Source of the DNA: Flavobacteriales bacterium
GTDB lineage: Bacteria; Bacteroidota; Bacteroidia; Flavobacteriales_G; Salibacteraceae
Reading direction: 5' to 3'
Assembly (NCBI GenBank): GCA_003499525.1
Contig: DNTB01000069.1
Location: 76,913 to 140,912, forward strand
DNA: 64,000 nucleotides
Position numbers and translations under genes: made by a program
The notes under the pieces: model-generated
Databases searched by the model: none
What the model saw: only the letters and a program-made list of their open reading frames with translations
What the model was told of the DNA's origin: nothing
In this document: piece after piece, positions 1-9,344 of the stretch
Numbering within the stretch: position 1 is the stretch's first letter
Layout: the number at the start of each line of letters is the position of its first letter

Positions 1-304
1 CTCCATTGAGAAGAAAAGTCGGAAAAATCCTGAATATCCGCAACCATTTTATAGGGGGATCGAGATATTCAAGTATGGCAAACACAGCTTCTGATTGACT
101 TAGTAACCGATCGTCTAATTGAAGTATGACGGAGTCGGGAATTTGATTTTTTTTTGGCGTTTGTTTCAGATGAATCTGAGCGTAGTTGCTCGATAGATGG
201 GCGTAACGAAAAATTCTTCGGCGGTCATATTTTTTTACCACGCTTACCGAATAGTTGCAAAGTTTGCAAAATCCGTCAAAGTAGATCACGGGATGGGGAA
301 CCAT
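1..304 (-). CDS. DCC-family (DUF393) thiol-disulfide oxidoreductase-like protein, partial at window edge
   Basis: This reading frame is open from an ATG at 304 (complement) to the window edge, about 101 codons, with the C-terminus outside. The N-terminus carries DGFCKLCN at residues 10-17, the CxxC motif that names the DCC family. It is followed by a family-like segment beginning IPDSVIL and a later stretch rich in Leu, Ile and Phe. Members of this family are small thioredoxin-like proteins of mostly unknown substrate. The gene is divergent from secDF and they share a 133-bp intergenic region. The start is the first ATG before the CxxC; an in-frame upstream GTG is possible. The family call rests on motif and overall pattern; the function is not known. 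Confidence 0.8.
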   Translation of the reverse strand, partial: MVPHPVIYFDGFCKLCNYSVSVVKKYDRRRIFRYAHLSSNYAQIHLKQTPKKNQIPDSVILQLDDRLLSQSEAVFAILEYLDPPIKWLRIFRIFPTFLLNG

Positions 305-363
305 ATTTTGGGGCTTATCTTGCACTTTGGCACATTTTACCTTGTGATACTCTGATATTCAAA

Positions 364-393
364 TTGCATAAACAACAGTAAATTCTATATTTG
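364..393 (+). promoter_or_regulatory. Bacteroidota-type promoter for secDF
   Basis: TTG at 364-366 is followed by 19 bases and then TATATTTG at 386-393. This matches the Bacteroidota -33/-7 consensus TTG-N19-TAnnTTTG. It lies 45 bp before the secDF ATG and points towards it. Confidence 0.65.
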
Positions 394-437
394 CGCTCCA
401 AAATTTCGGAGCACAATCTCCGGCTAAAATCCTCAGG

Positions 438-3400
438 ATGCAAAATAAATCAGCGATTTGGTCTTTCGCTATTCTTCTTTTTCTGGCTAGTCTTTATCAA
501 ATCTCCTTCACCTGGGTGGTGGATAGTTTTGAAAATGAGGCCCAAGAACAGAGCCTGATAAAAGTCGATTCATTAGCAAATATTCAGGAATTATCACTTT
601 TTCAAAAAGATTCTGCAGCTCAAAAGTTCGAATCCGATTATCTGCTTGACAATGCAGGAAAAGAAATATACCCTTTGCTAGGTCATACTTACTCTTACTG
701 TAAGAAGAGAGAAATCAACCTTGGTCTCGATCTTCAGGGAGGTATGCACGTCACATTAGAGGTCTCTGAGCCGGACTTAATCAGGTCATTAGCTGGAAGC
801 AACCGAACAAACCCTACCTTATCCCAAGCCTTAAGGTTGGCTTCAGAAAAGAAAATTTCAAGCTCTGATGACTTTATCACTCTTTTTGAAGAGGCCATGA
901 ATGAGGTGGATCCTGATTTCATTTATGCCTCCATTTTTCACAATCTTGAAAACAAGGATAAAATAGCAGCCTCTGCTTCAAATTCAGAAGTGATTTCAAT
1001 TATTAGAAGCGAGTCTGAAGATGCAATCAAGAGAACAGAACAAGTTCTTCGTAAAAGGGTCGATAACCTCGGGGTTGTCCAGCCCAAAATTCAAAGACTG
1101 TCGGGTACCGGACGAATTGTGGTGGAATTGCCAGGGATTAAAGACAAAGAACGTGTTCGTAAAATTCTTCAGGGAACTGCAAAACTTGAATTTTGGGAGA
1201 CTTATGAGAACACGGAGGTTATCGGAGCTCTCGATCGTGCAAATACAATTTTAAAGGCTACCTATAAGTCAGACGATACCAACAATACAGAAGAAAGCGC
1301 CCTGGATGCAAAGGACGCTCAAGTTGTGGATGACCTTCCGCTACTCGACGACTCAGAAGAGGATACGTTGCTTGCTTCAGATACCGGCAGTATATCTGAC
1401 GATACATTGATGAACGAACTTGATGCACTTCTGGACGACGAATTCATTGCGGAAGACAGCGCAGCATCTGCCCAACTTTCAAGAGAAGAGCAGCTCAGGG
1501 AGAACCCGCTTTTTTCAAGACTTCAACCACAACTATATCAGGATGAAACAGGACAATTTATTCCTGCACCTGGTCCCAGAATAGGTATTGCTTTAGCGTC
1601 GGACACTGCATACGTCAATGGAATTTTGAAGCGAAAAGACATCAGGAAACTATTCCCACCAAGAATTAGATTTTTTTGGGATGCGAAACCTCTTTCAGAT
1701 GAATCAACGGCTTATTCTCTATACGCTATAAAAGTTCCTAAAGGCGGCAGAGCACGGCTTGAAGGAGATGTTGTAACGGATGCAAGAGTTGGAGCGGACG
1801 AATTAGGAAACCCAACAGTTAATATGAACATGAACCCAACAGGCTCGAAGATCTGGAGGGACATGACCCGTGAGGCAAGTGCTGATGTCAATAATAAGAG
1901 ATCAGTTGCGGTAGTGCTTGATAACCTTGTTTATTCGGCACCGACCGTTCAGGGAGAAATCCCTGGAGGTAATACTGAGATATCAGGCAGGTTTACACAA
2001 CAGGAAGCAAGTGATCTGGCTGGTGTTTTAAAGGCCGGTAAGCTTCCCGCTCGTTCGCACATTATTGAAGAAGCAGTAGTAGGGCCGTCCTTAGGTCAGG
2101 AATCTATTGATAGTGGTTTACAGGCTTTTATCATTGCCCTGGTAATCATTCTCTTATATATGATATTCTACTATTCTACCTCTGGAATTGTTGCTGATGT
2201 TGCATTGATGGCCAACCTCTTCTTTGTTCTGGGAGTGCTTGCTTCAGTAAGAGCTACACTTACCCTTCCCGGAATTGCAGGTATCGTTTTAACAATAGGT
2301 ATGTCGGTAGATGCGAACGTACTCATTTACGAAAGGATCCGTGAAGAATTAATGGCAGGAAAAGGCTTTAAGCAAGCTCTGAGAGACGGGTACAAAATGG
2401 CCTATAGTTCTATATTAGATGCCAACATCACAACACTTCTTACCGCCGTTGTGCTCTTTGTTTTTGGAACAGGACCCATTCAGGGTTTCGCAACAACTCT
2501 TTTCATCGGTATTTTAACCTCTCTTTTCTCAGCCATCTTCATTACAAGGCTAATTTTCGAATGGGGTATCAGTGTCGGAAGACATTTTAAGATGGCAACC
2601 AAGCTGACGGAAGGTGCTTTCAAAAAGATCAATATTCACTTCCTCTCCAAGCGCAAAATGTTTTATGGGGTTTCAGGGGTAATAATCCTGATAAGTCTGG
2701 CATCATTAGGATTACGAGGTTTAAACTACGGTGTTGATTTTACGGGGGGAAGGTCATATATCGTTCGATTTGATGAGAGTGTAAATGTTGTAGATATTGC
2801 AGAATCTCTTGGTAATCAGTTTGTTACAGAGGATGGCAGGAGATCTATTCCGGAGGTAAAAACATTTGGAGCGTCCAATCAGGTGAAGATTACCACTAAG
2901 TTTATGATTAATGACGGTGGCAATGAGGTCGATAAAATGTTGGAAGAAAAGCTGTATGATGGACTAAAAGGATTTTATATCAACGAAATCACATTTGAAA
3001 AATTCATTGAAGAGTTGTCCAGTCAGAAAGTTGAAGCAACTATTGCCGATGACATCAAGCAATCGGCCGTATTTGCTGTGCTTTTTGCGCTAGTAATCAT
3101 CTTCCTCTACATCCTGCTGCGCTTTAATCGTTGGCAATACTCTTTGGGAGCCTTAGTTGCCATGGCTCATGATGTTCTTATCGTTCTTGGGGTTTTCTCA
3201 ATATTCTATGGCATATTACCATTTTCTCTCGAGATCGATCAGGCATTTATTGCGGCAATTCTGACAGTAGTTGGATACTCCATCAACGATACAGTAGTTG
3301 TATTTGACCGATTGAGAGAGTATTTAAAACTTCATCCAAAGAAAGATAAAGAAGAGGTAATAAACTCGGCTTTGAACAGCACCCTGAGCCGAACGATTAA

Positions 3401-3569
3401 TACATCCTTAAGTACTTTCGTCGTATTGCTCATCATCTTCATTTTTGGAGGTGAGGTAATTAGAGGATTCATCTTTGCAATGATGGTTGGTGTTATCGTT
3501 GGAACGTACTCATCGTTGTATATTGCTACCCCAATTACCTACGATTTGGACAGGCGCACTAAGAAGTAG
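438..3569 (+). CDS. secDF: Protein translocase subunit SecDF (fused SecD and SecF)
   Basis: This is an inner-membrane RND-type protein that uses proton flow to pull Sec-exported proteins into the periplasm. The 1043-residue chain carries SecD first: an N-terminal helix near residues 8-27, the LGLDLQGG motif near 95-101, and a periplasmic P1 domain. A block of membrane helices from about 560 to 710 contains GMSVDANVLIYERIREE. SecF follows from about 735, with YGVDFTGG and the helix motif VVGYSINDTVVVFDRLRE. SecD-SecF fusion is usual in Bacteroidota. An unusual very acidic, Ser/Thr/Asp-rich insert lies at about 277-347 inside the SecD periplasmic region. The gene has its own promoter at 364-393 and is followed by a Tat gene, so two export systems are adjacent. 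Confidence 0.97.
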   Translation: MQNKSAIWSFAILLFLASLYQISFTWVVDSFENEAQEQSLIKVDSLANIQELSLFQKDSAAQKFESDYLLDNAGKEIYPLLGHTYSYCKKREINLGLDLQGGMHVTLEVSEPDLIRSLAGSNRTNPTLSQALRLASEKKISSSDDFITLFEEAMNEVDPDFIYASIFHNLENKDKIAASASNSEVISIIRSESEDAIKRTEQVLRKRVDNLGVVQPKIQRLSGTGRIVVELPGIKDKERVRKILQGTAKLEFWETYENTEVIGALDRANTILKATYKSDDTNNTEESALDAKDAQVVDDLPLLDDSEEDTLLASDTGSISDDTLMNELDALLDDEFIAEDSAASAQLSREEQLRENPLFSRLQPQLYQDETGQFIPAPGPRIGIALASDTAYVNGILKRKDIRKLFPPRIRFFWDAKPLSDESTAYSLYAIKVPKGGRARLEGDVVTDARVGADELGNPTVNMNMNPTGSKIWRDMTREASADVNNKRSVAVVLDNLVYSAPTVQGEIPGGNTEISGRFTQQEASDLAGVLKAGKLPARSHIIEEAVVGPSLGQESIDSGLQAFIIALVIILLYMIFYYSTSGIVADVALMANLFFVLGVLASVRATLTLPGIAGIVLTIGMSVDANVLIYERIREELMAGKGFKQALRDGYKMAYSSILDANITTLLTAVVLFVFGTGPIQGFATTLFIGILTSLFSAIFITRLIFEWGISVGRHFKMATKLTEGAFKKINIHFLSKRKMFYGVSGVIILISLASLGLRGLNYGVDFTGGRSYIVRFDESVNVVDIAESLGNQFVTEDGRRSIPEVKTFGASNQVKITTKFMINDGGNEVDKMLEEKLYDGLKGFYINEITFEKFIEELSSQKVEATIADDIKQSAVFAVLFALVIIFLYILLRFNRWQYSLGALVAMAHDVLIVLGVFSIFYGILPFSLEIDQAFIAAILTVVGYSINDTVVVFDRLREYLKLHPKKDKEEVINSALNSTLSRTINTSLSTFVVLLIIFIFGGEVIRGFIFAMMVGVIVGTYSSLYIATPITYDLDRRTKK

Positions 3570-3630
3570 CTGAAGCAAAAGCTCTGTTTCGAATCAGATC
3601 TCATTAAAATTTGAATCTTTGCAGAACATC

Positions 3631-3888
3631 ATGAGCCCGGTATACCTTTTTTTCAACCTCGGAGGTGGGGAGATCTTTTTCGTCTTTCTTTTCGTACTTC
3701 TTTTGTTCGGTGCAAATAAAATTCCGGAGTTCGCACGTGGACTTGGCAAGGGTATCCGATATATAAAGGATGCCACACAGGATATACAGAGCGATATCAA
3801 GAACAGCGTTGACGATATTAAGAAGGATGTCGATCCGGGTATTTCCGATATCAAAAAGGAAATTGACGACAAGCTGAAGAACATATAA
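3631..3888 (+). CDS. tatA: Sec-independent translocase TatA/TatB-like subunit
   Basis: This is a small inner-membrane protein of the twin-arginine export pathway, which moves folded proteins. An N-terminal hydrophobic helix (GGGEIFFVFLFVLLLFGANK) is followed by the TatA hinge KIPEFARGLGKG. A long charged amphipathic and Lys/Asp-rich tail is arranged as repeated DIK-type segments up to the end. An ATG at 3631 fits best; an in-frame TTG at 3619 would add four residues. No tatC is in the window. The choice between TatA and TatB cannot be made from sequence alone; the length of about 85 residues favours TatA. Confidence 0.9.
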   Translation: MSPVYLFFNLGGGEIFFVFLFVLLLFGANKIPEFARGLGKGIRYIKDATQDIQSDIKNSVDDIKKDVDPGISDIKKEIDDKLKNI

Positions 3889-3897
3889 GTTTTACCA

Positions 3898-4845
3898 ATG
3901 GATTTGATTTACCTGATTGGTGGCCTTTTGATATTGATTTCAGGGGGTGAGTTATTGGTCAGGGGGGCAGTCAGAATAGCATACAAACTTCATATTTCCA
4001 CCTTAGTTGTGGGTATGACCATAGTGTCATTTGGTACATCTGCCCCGGAACTACTCGTGAGTATTGAAGCTGCCAATTCAGGACACCCTCAGTTTGCAAT
4101 AGGCAACGTAATCGGTTCTAATATCGCCAATATTGCACTCATTTTAGGCATAGCAGCGATAATATTCCCCATAAGAGTGGATAAGAATTCTCTTCGGGTT
4201 GATTGGCCAATGATGATGGCCAGTACTGTGCTGGTCTACTTGTTCATGCTCCGATCGAACTCTATTGTTTACTGGCAGGGAATTATAATGATTGCGCTGT
4301 TACTTCTTTTTAGTTACCTCATTATTTGGAAATCAAGGAGTGAGAATAGGAAAGTGGCCAGAAAGAAGGTTAAGAAAGCTACGATCAAATCTTATGCGAT
4401 GGATGTGGCATTGATCGTTTTGGGATCCCTGGGCCTTTCAATGGGTTCAAACATTCTTGTTACAGGTGCTACTGGAATTGCTGCCGAATTTGGGATAAGC
4501 GATTTTGTGATAAGTGTAACCATAATTGCTTTTGGGACATCATTACCAGAGCTGATAACTGCTCTGGTGGCCGCGGTTCGTCGCCAGGCAGATATTTCAG
4601 TCGGAAATCTTATAGGAAGCAATATTTTCAATCTATTAGGTATTCTTGGAGCGTCAAGCCTGGTTTCAGAAATCCCTATTGGTAATACCATATTGTTCAA
4701 CGACATGATTTGGATGATCGGAGTATCTTTTCTCATCCTACCCTTTATGATTTCGGGCCGAAGAATTAACAGACTCGAAGGTCTGGTGCTTCTATTGGTC
4801 TATCTTGCCTACATGTTCATGATTTATCAACAAAACCTTAAATAA
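3898..4845 (+). CDS. Calcium/sodium antiporter, CaCA family (YrbG-like)
   Basis: This 315-residue inner-membrane cation exchanger is built from two homologous halves. Each half contains the ion-binding alpha repeat: GTSAPELLVS with GNVIGSNIAN in the first, and GTSLPELITA with GNLIGSNIFN in the second. The paired acidic residue after GTSxPE is the expected cation ligand. About ten hydrophobic helices are visible, with a short basic loop in the middle (residues about 145-165). The ATG lies 9 bp after the tat gene, suggesting co-transcription. Substrate (Ca2+ or another divalent ion against Na+ or K+) is inferred from the family. Confidence 0.92.
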   Translation: MDLIYLIGGLLILISGGELLVRGAVRIAYKLHISTLVVGMTIVSFGTSAPELLVSIEAANSGHPQFAIGNVIGSNIANIALILGIAAIIFPIRVDKNSLRVDWPMMMASTVLVYLFMLRSNSIVYWQGIIMIALLLLFSYLIIWKSRSENRKVARKKVKKATIKSYAMDVALIVLGSLGLSMGSNILVTGATGIAAEFGISDFVISVTIIAFGTSLPELITALVAAVRRQADISVGNLIGSNIFNLLGILGASSLVSEIPIGNTILFNDMIWMIGVSFLILPFMISGRRINRLEGLVLLLVYLAYMFMIYQQNLK

Positions 4846-4947
4846 ACGACATCACCCCTCGATTTCTAAGGGGTTGTTGATAAAATGTTCGTTTATTTTC
4901 ACGATAACCCCCATTTTTTTCAAGTACCTTCGCAAAAATTTGAAAAA

Positions 4948-7140
4948 ATGGCATCAATAAGGTTTGTAGCACTAGAAAAAAGCCTGGATCATCATCCAGT
5001 ACATGTCGAAGCACCATCAGAAAAGATTTCAGACTACTTTGGAGAACATGTCTTTAGTGACAGGTTCATGCAGCAGTTTATGTCCGAGCCGGCTTATAAA
5101 AGTGTTCGAAGTTCCATCCTGCACGGTACACCACTCGAACGGAAAGTTGCTGACCTGGTGGCTTCTGGAATGAAAGCCTGGGCCATCTCAAAAGGAGCAA
5201 CACATTACACACATTGGTTTCAACCACTGACAGGGCGTACTGCCGAAAAGCACGACTCATTTAATACCCCATTGCGCGATGGTTCCTCATTTGAATCATT
5301 CGATGGCGAAAAGCTCGCTCAACAAGAACCTGATGCTTCCTCATTTCCTCATGGGGGCATAAGAAATACTTTTGAAGCTCGCGGCTACACCGCCTGGGAT
5401 CCGTCATCACCAGCATTTATCATTGGAAAAACGCTATGCATACCAACAGTCTTTATTTCATACACCGGCGAGGCTCTTGACTACAAAACCCCATTATTAA
5501 GAGCCTTGCATGCTGTTGACGATGCCGCGACTGCGGTGTGCCAGTATTTTGACAAGAGCATCACAAAAGTAACGGCTACATTAGGCTGGGAACAGGAGTA
5601 TTTTCTTATTGACGAAGCACTCGTTCAGGTGAGACCCGATTTGCTACTTACAGGCCGCACTCTTTTTGGACATTCTTCATCTAAGGGTCAGCAGTTAGAT
5701 GATCATTATTTTGGGTCTATCCCTTCAAGAGCACATGCCTTCATGCGCGAATTTGAACGTGAAGCCCACCTGTTAGGGATTCCAGTTACTACAAGACATA
5801 ATGAGGTTGCTCCCAACCAATATGAGGTTGCCCCAATTTTTGAAGAGTGCAATTTGGCTGTTGATCATAACCAATTGCTGATGGATTTGATGGAAAAAAT
5901 AGCTGCCCGTCATAAGTTTAGAGTACTTCTTCATGAAAAGCCATTTGCCGGAATAAACGGATCAGGAAAACACAATAACTGGTCTTTGAGTGCCAATGCT
6001 CCAAAACATCGGAATTTGCTGGCTCCAGGTTCTACACCAAAAACCAACCTTAGATTTTTAACATTCCTGATTAATACCATCCGAGCAGTTGCTGAGCAGG
6101 CTGATCTCTTGCGTGCATCTATTGCCAGTGCGGGAAATGATCATAGACTAGGGGCCAACGAAGCACCTCCAGCTATTATCTCCATATTTATTGGAGACCG
6201 ACTCACAGAGATTTTGGAAGATTTGGAGAAGAGAACAGAAAAAACAAACCTAAGCTCAGATGAGAAGACGGAATTGAAACTGAACATTGGGCGAATACCT
6301 GAACTGTTGCTTGACAATACCGATCGAAACCGAACCTCACCCTTTGCCTTTACAGGAAATAAGTTTGAATTCAGAGCTGTAGGTTCATCAGCAAATTGTG
6401 CCAACCCAATGATAGTATTGAATTCAGCGGTTGCTCAAAGGCTCAATTTGTTCAAAAAAGAAGTTGATAAAAAAATAAATGGAGGGACAAAGAAAGACGA
6501 TGCAATCATTGAAGTACTTCGGAAGTACATTATTGAATCAAAAAGAATAATATTCAATGGAGATGGATATAGCGAGGATTGGGTTAAGGAAGCACAAAAA
6601 AGAGGGTTATCCAATGTAAAATCTACTCCAAGATCGCTCGACTTTTTTCTATCTGAGAAAGCCCGAGAGTTGTTCAGCAGTTTGAAGGTTCTGAGCGACA
6701 GAGAATTAGAGGCTCGTCATGAAATCAGTATGGAGAATTACAAAATGAAAATCCAAATTGAATCCCGGATGATGGCTGATATGGCATTGAACCATATAGT
6801 CCCTGTTGCCCTGGAATATCAAAGGCTCCTGATTCAATCGATTACAGGTCTAAAGGAAATCTATGGTGATGACTTTAAATCGCACGCGAAAGATCAAATT
6901 GACATAGTAGAGGAAATCTCAGAACGTGTTGGAATTATCCGCGGGAGTGTCTATGAAATGATCGAGGAACGAAAGAAGGCGAATAAAAAGGAGTCCGTTA
7001 GAGATCAGGCCATCGATTATTGTGAAAAAGTAAAGGCATACTTCGACACTATCCGATATCATGTGGATAAACTTGAACTGGTCGTAGACAACTTACATTG
7101 GCCATTGCCCAAGTATCGGGAGTTGTTATTCACAAGATAG
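4948..7140 (+). CDS. glnN: Glutamine synthetase type III
   Basis: This cytoplasmic enzyme makes glutamine from glutamate, ammonia and ATP. The large GSIII form (about 730 residues here) is typical of Bacteroidota and cyanobacteria. Recognisable blocks are GWEQEYFLID (metal/glutamate-binding strand), TRHNEVAPNQYEVAP, and HEKPFAGINGSGKHNNWS, which contains the ATP/metal His region. Others are NDHRLGANEAPPAI and NRTSPFAFTGNKFEFRAVGSS, which includes the catalytic Arg region. A helical tail follows. The ATG at 4948 (MASIRFVALEK) is preferred over an in-frame ATG at 4885, because TACCTTCG at 4925-4932 resembles a Bacteroidota -7 box and would sit inside the longer version. The gene is monocistronic, and no nitrogen regulator is adjacent. 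Confidence 0.95.
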   Translation: MASIRFVALEKSLDHHPVHVEAPSEKISDYFGEHVFSDRFMQQFMSEPAYKSVRSSILHGTPLERKVADLVASGMKAWAISKGATHYTHWFQPLTGRTAEKHDSFNTPLRDGSSFESFDGEKLAQQEPDASSFPHGGIRNTFEARGYTAWDPSSPAFIIGKTLCIPTVFISYTGEALDYKTPLLRALHAVDDAATAVCQYFDKSITKVTATLGWEQEYFLIDEALVQVRPDLLLTGRTLFGHSSSKGQQLDDHYFGSIPSRAHAFMREFEREAHLLGIPVTTRHNEVAPNQYEVAPIFEECNLAVDHNQLLMDLMEKIAARHKFRVLLHEKPFAGINGSGKHNNWSLSANAPKHRNLLAPGSTPKTNLRFLTFLINTIRAVAEQADLLRASIASAGNDHRLGANEAPPAIISIFIGDRLTEILEDLEKRTEKTNLSSDEKTELKLNIGRIPELLLDNTDRNRTSPFAFTGNKFEFRAVGSSANCANPMIVLNSAVAQRLNLFKKEVDKKINGGTKKDDAIIEVLRKYIIESKRIIFNGDGYSEDWVKEAQKRGLSNVKSTPRSLDFFLSEKARELFSSLKVLSDRELEARHEISMENYKMKIQIESRMMADMALNHIVPVALEYQRLLIQSITGLKEIYGDDFKSHAKDQIDIVEEISERVGIIRGSVYEMIEERKKANKKESVRDQAIDYCEKVKAYFDTIRYHVDKLELVVDNLHWPLPKYRELLFTR

Positions 7141-7252
7141 TCTGCTATTAGCCCCCCTTCGCAGTTTATTTAGCAATCAAAAAAATATTACTTACTTTGG
7201 ATGCCTTGAAAATACAGGTATTAAAGTAAATAAATAACCCTAATTTTCTTTT

Positions 7253-9283
7253 ATGAGAAATTGGAATATTAAGCCCCAGGGATGGCTGATATTGGGACTT
7301 CTTTTCAGCATTTCAACTTCATCCTTTGCTCAAAAGAACTTCATGAAAGAGGCAGATGCCGCCTATGATAATTTATCATACTATCATGCCATCGAGCTTT
7401 ATAAAAAAGCCTATTCTAAAACCAACAAGAAAGAGGAGAAGAAAAGAATACTTTATCAAATAGGTAAATCTTATTACGACCTGCAGGATGAAACCAACGC
7501 TGAAGAATGGCTGAGTAAAGCAATCAAGGCAGGGTATGACAACCCTGATGCTCAATTACAGTATGCAAAAACCATAATGAGAAAGGGTGAATATGATCGG
7601 GCTATCGCTGAATTCAACAAATACAAAGGGATGAATCCAAATGATCCCGAGGTAGATGTTTTGATCAAATCATGCGAAAGAGCTCAGGAATGGAAAGACA
7701 ACCCAACCCGTTATAAGGTTGAGCCTGAACCAATTATAAACTCAAAACAAAGTGATTTTTCTCCAACCTGGTCCGACAAGAAAAATATGGCTATGGTTTT
7801 CACATCAACACGTGAGGGTGCTCTAGGTAATGCCACTGATGAAGTAACAGGTCAGAACTTTTCGAGCATTTGGTTTGCAGAACAAGACAAGAAGAGCCGA
7901 AAGTTCAATACACCCACATTGGTTGATGACGGTGTGGTTAACACCGGGACTTCAAACGAAGGGGGAGTCACATTTGATGAGAGGAAGAACAATATGTATT
8001 TCACCCGATGTATGTCCGAAAAGAAAAAGGTACTCGGATGTAAAATTTATACTTCAAGAAAAATGGGAAATGCTTGGGGCGAACCAGCTGAAGTAAAACT
8101 TGTAGAAAGCGACACTACGGTAGCGGGGCATCCCTCAGTAGGTTTGGATGACGAGTACCTCTTTTTTGCTTCTGATATGCCCGGCGGGTATGGTGGAAAA
8201 GACATTTGGATGAGCAAGTGGGAAAAGAAAGGAAGAACATGGGGAAAACCGGTTAACCTTGGTAAACCCATAAATACTTCAGGAGATGAGATGTTCCCTT
8301 ACATACATGAAGACGGACGTCTCTTTTTTGCGTCTAATGGTCATGAAGGAATGGGCGGATTGGATATTTATATGTCTGAAAGACAGGGAGAAGCAGATCG
8401 ATGGGGAAATGTTCAAAACATGCGATACCCCATAAATTCCTCTTACAATGACTTTGCAATCCTATTCGATGGAAAGGAAGATCGAGGCTATTTCACAACA
8501 GATCGTCCTGGCGGAAGAGGTATGGATGATATTTGGATGTTCAGCATACCTCCGCTTCGTTTTATCATCGCGGGGAACGTCTCAGATGTAGATTCTGGTG
8601 AACCTCTTTCCGGAGCAACAGTTCGTTTGGTAGGAACAGACGGTTCTCAGGTGGAGCAAACTGTTGATGAACTCGGATATTATGAGTTCAATGAAAAAGA
8701 AGGAGGGGGTAGGTATATTCTTGAAGAGACTTCTTACACTCTTGAAGTAACCATGCCTCAATACCTGGTAGGTAAAGGTCAGGAAACCACCGTTGGGCTG
8801 GAAGAGTCCACCAAATTGGTTCATGACTTTAAACTTCAATCGATCAAGAAGAAGGAAATTGTATTTCCTGAAGTGCGCTATGACTTTGCACGCTGGGAAC
8901 TTCAGGTCAACGATTCAGTAAATTCTAAAGACTCACTGGATTTTCTATATCAGGTGCTTATCGATAACCCGACAATTGTCATTGAACTTATGGCGCACAC
9001 TGACCAACGAGGTAACGATGATTTTAACCTTGAACTCTCAGATAAACGTGCAAATAGCTGTGTTGAATATCTTGCTTCAAAAGGAATACCAGGCGAAAGA
9101 ATGGAAGCAAGAGGTTATGGTGAATCGGATCCCGTTATTGGAGAGTCCGTCATTCTTGAACTACCAACAGAAGAAGAAAGAGAAGCTGCATATCAGAAAA
9201 ACAGGAGAACAACATTCCGAGTATTACGAGATGACTACGTTCCCGCACCGCAGGAAGAAGAAACTCCTGAAGACGAGGAATAG
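7253..9283 (+). CDS. PorE-like periplasmic protein: TPR, beta-propeller, CRD and OmpA domains
   Basis: This is a secreted 676-residue envelope protein with a signal peptide ending near SSFAQ (residue 26). TPR-like repeats lie at about 28-145. WD40/PD40-type propeller blades follow at about 155-440, with recurring motifs such as FFASDMPGGYGGKDIWMS and LFFASNGHEGMGGLDIYMS. Next is a carboxypeptidase-regulatory-like fold (about 445-535), then an OmpA C-terminal peptidoglycan-binding domain (about 550-660; MAHTDQRGNDDFNLELSDKR). This order matches PorE of the type IX secretion system, which anchors T9SS parts to peptidoglycan. Homologues with the same architecture exist outside T9SS, so the role is inferred. 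A strong terminator follows. Confidence 0.82.
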   Translation: MRNWNIKPQGWLILGLLFSISTSSFAQKNFMKEADAAYDNLSYYHAIELYKKAYSKTNKKEEKKRILYQIGKSYYDLQDETNAEEWLSKAIKAGYDNPDAQLQYAKTIMRKGEYDRAIAEFNKYKGMNPNDPEVDVLIKSCERAQEWKDNPTRYKVEPEPIINSKQSDFSPTWSDKKNMAMVFTSTREGALGNATDEVTGQNFSSIWFAEQDKKSRKFNTPTLVDDGVVNTGTSNEGGVTFDERKNNMYFTRCMSEKKKVLGCKIYTSRKMGNAWGEPAEVKLVESDTTVAGHPSVGLDDEYLFFASDMPGGYGGKDIWMSKWEKKGRTWGKPVNLGKPINTSGDEMFPYIHEDGRLFFASNGHEGMGGLDIYMSERQGEADRWGNVQNMRYPINSSYNDFAILFDGKEDRGYFTTDRPGGRGMDDIWMFSIPPLRFIIAGNVSDVDSGEPLSGATVRLVGTDGSQVEQTVDELGYYEFNEKEGGGRYILEETSYTLEVTMPQYLVGKGQETTVGLEESTKLVHDFKLQSIKKKEIVFPEVRYDFARWELQVNDSVNSKDSLDFLYQVLIDNPTIVIELMAHTDQRGNDDFNLELSDKRANSCVEYLASKGIPGERMEARGYGESDPVIGESVILELPTEEEREAAYQKNRRTTFRVLRDDYVPAPQEEETPEDEE

Positions 9284-9306
9284 CAAATTATAAGTATTCA
9301 TTAAAG

Positions 9307-9335
9307 GAGCATCTTGATAAAGGTGCTCTTTTTTT
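9307..9335 (+). terminator. Rho-independent terminator after the PorE-like gene
   Basis: GAGCATC (9307-9313) pairs with GGTGCTC (9322-9328) around an 8-base loop and is followed by seven T residues. The next gene (purM) begins only 10 bp downstream. Confidence 0.85.
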
Positions 9336-9344
9336 ATTGATAAA

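Noticed and set aside
154..381. 75-codon frame on the plus strand upstream of secDF
   Set aside because: It is antisense to the DCC-family gene, whose motif and reading are convincing, and it shows no family features of its own.
3594..3884. Minus-strand frame opposite the tat gene, Ser/Leu-rich
   Set aside because: It is antisense to a clear TatA-like protein and its composition follows from the opposite strand.
4846..4884. ACCCCT/AGGGGT repeat as a terminator after the exchanger gene
   Set aside because: The stem is only 6 bp with a 9-base loop and no T tract, so I could not support it.
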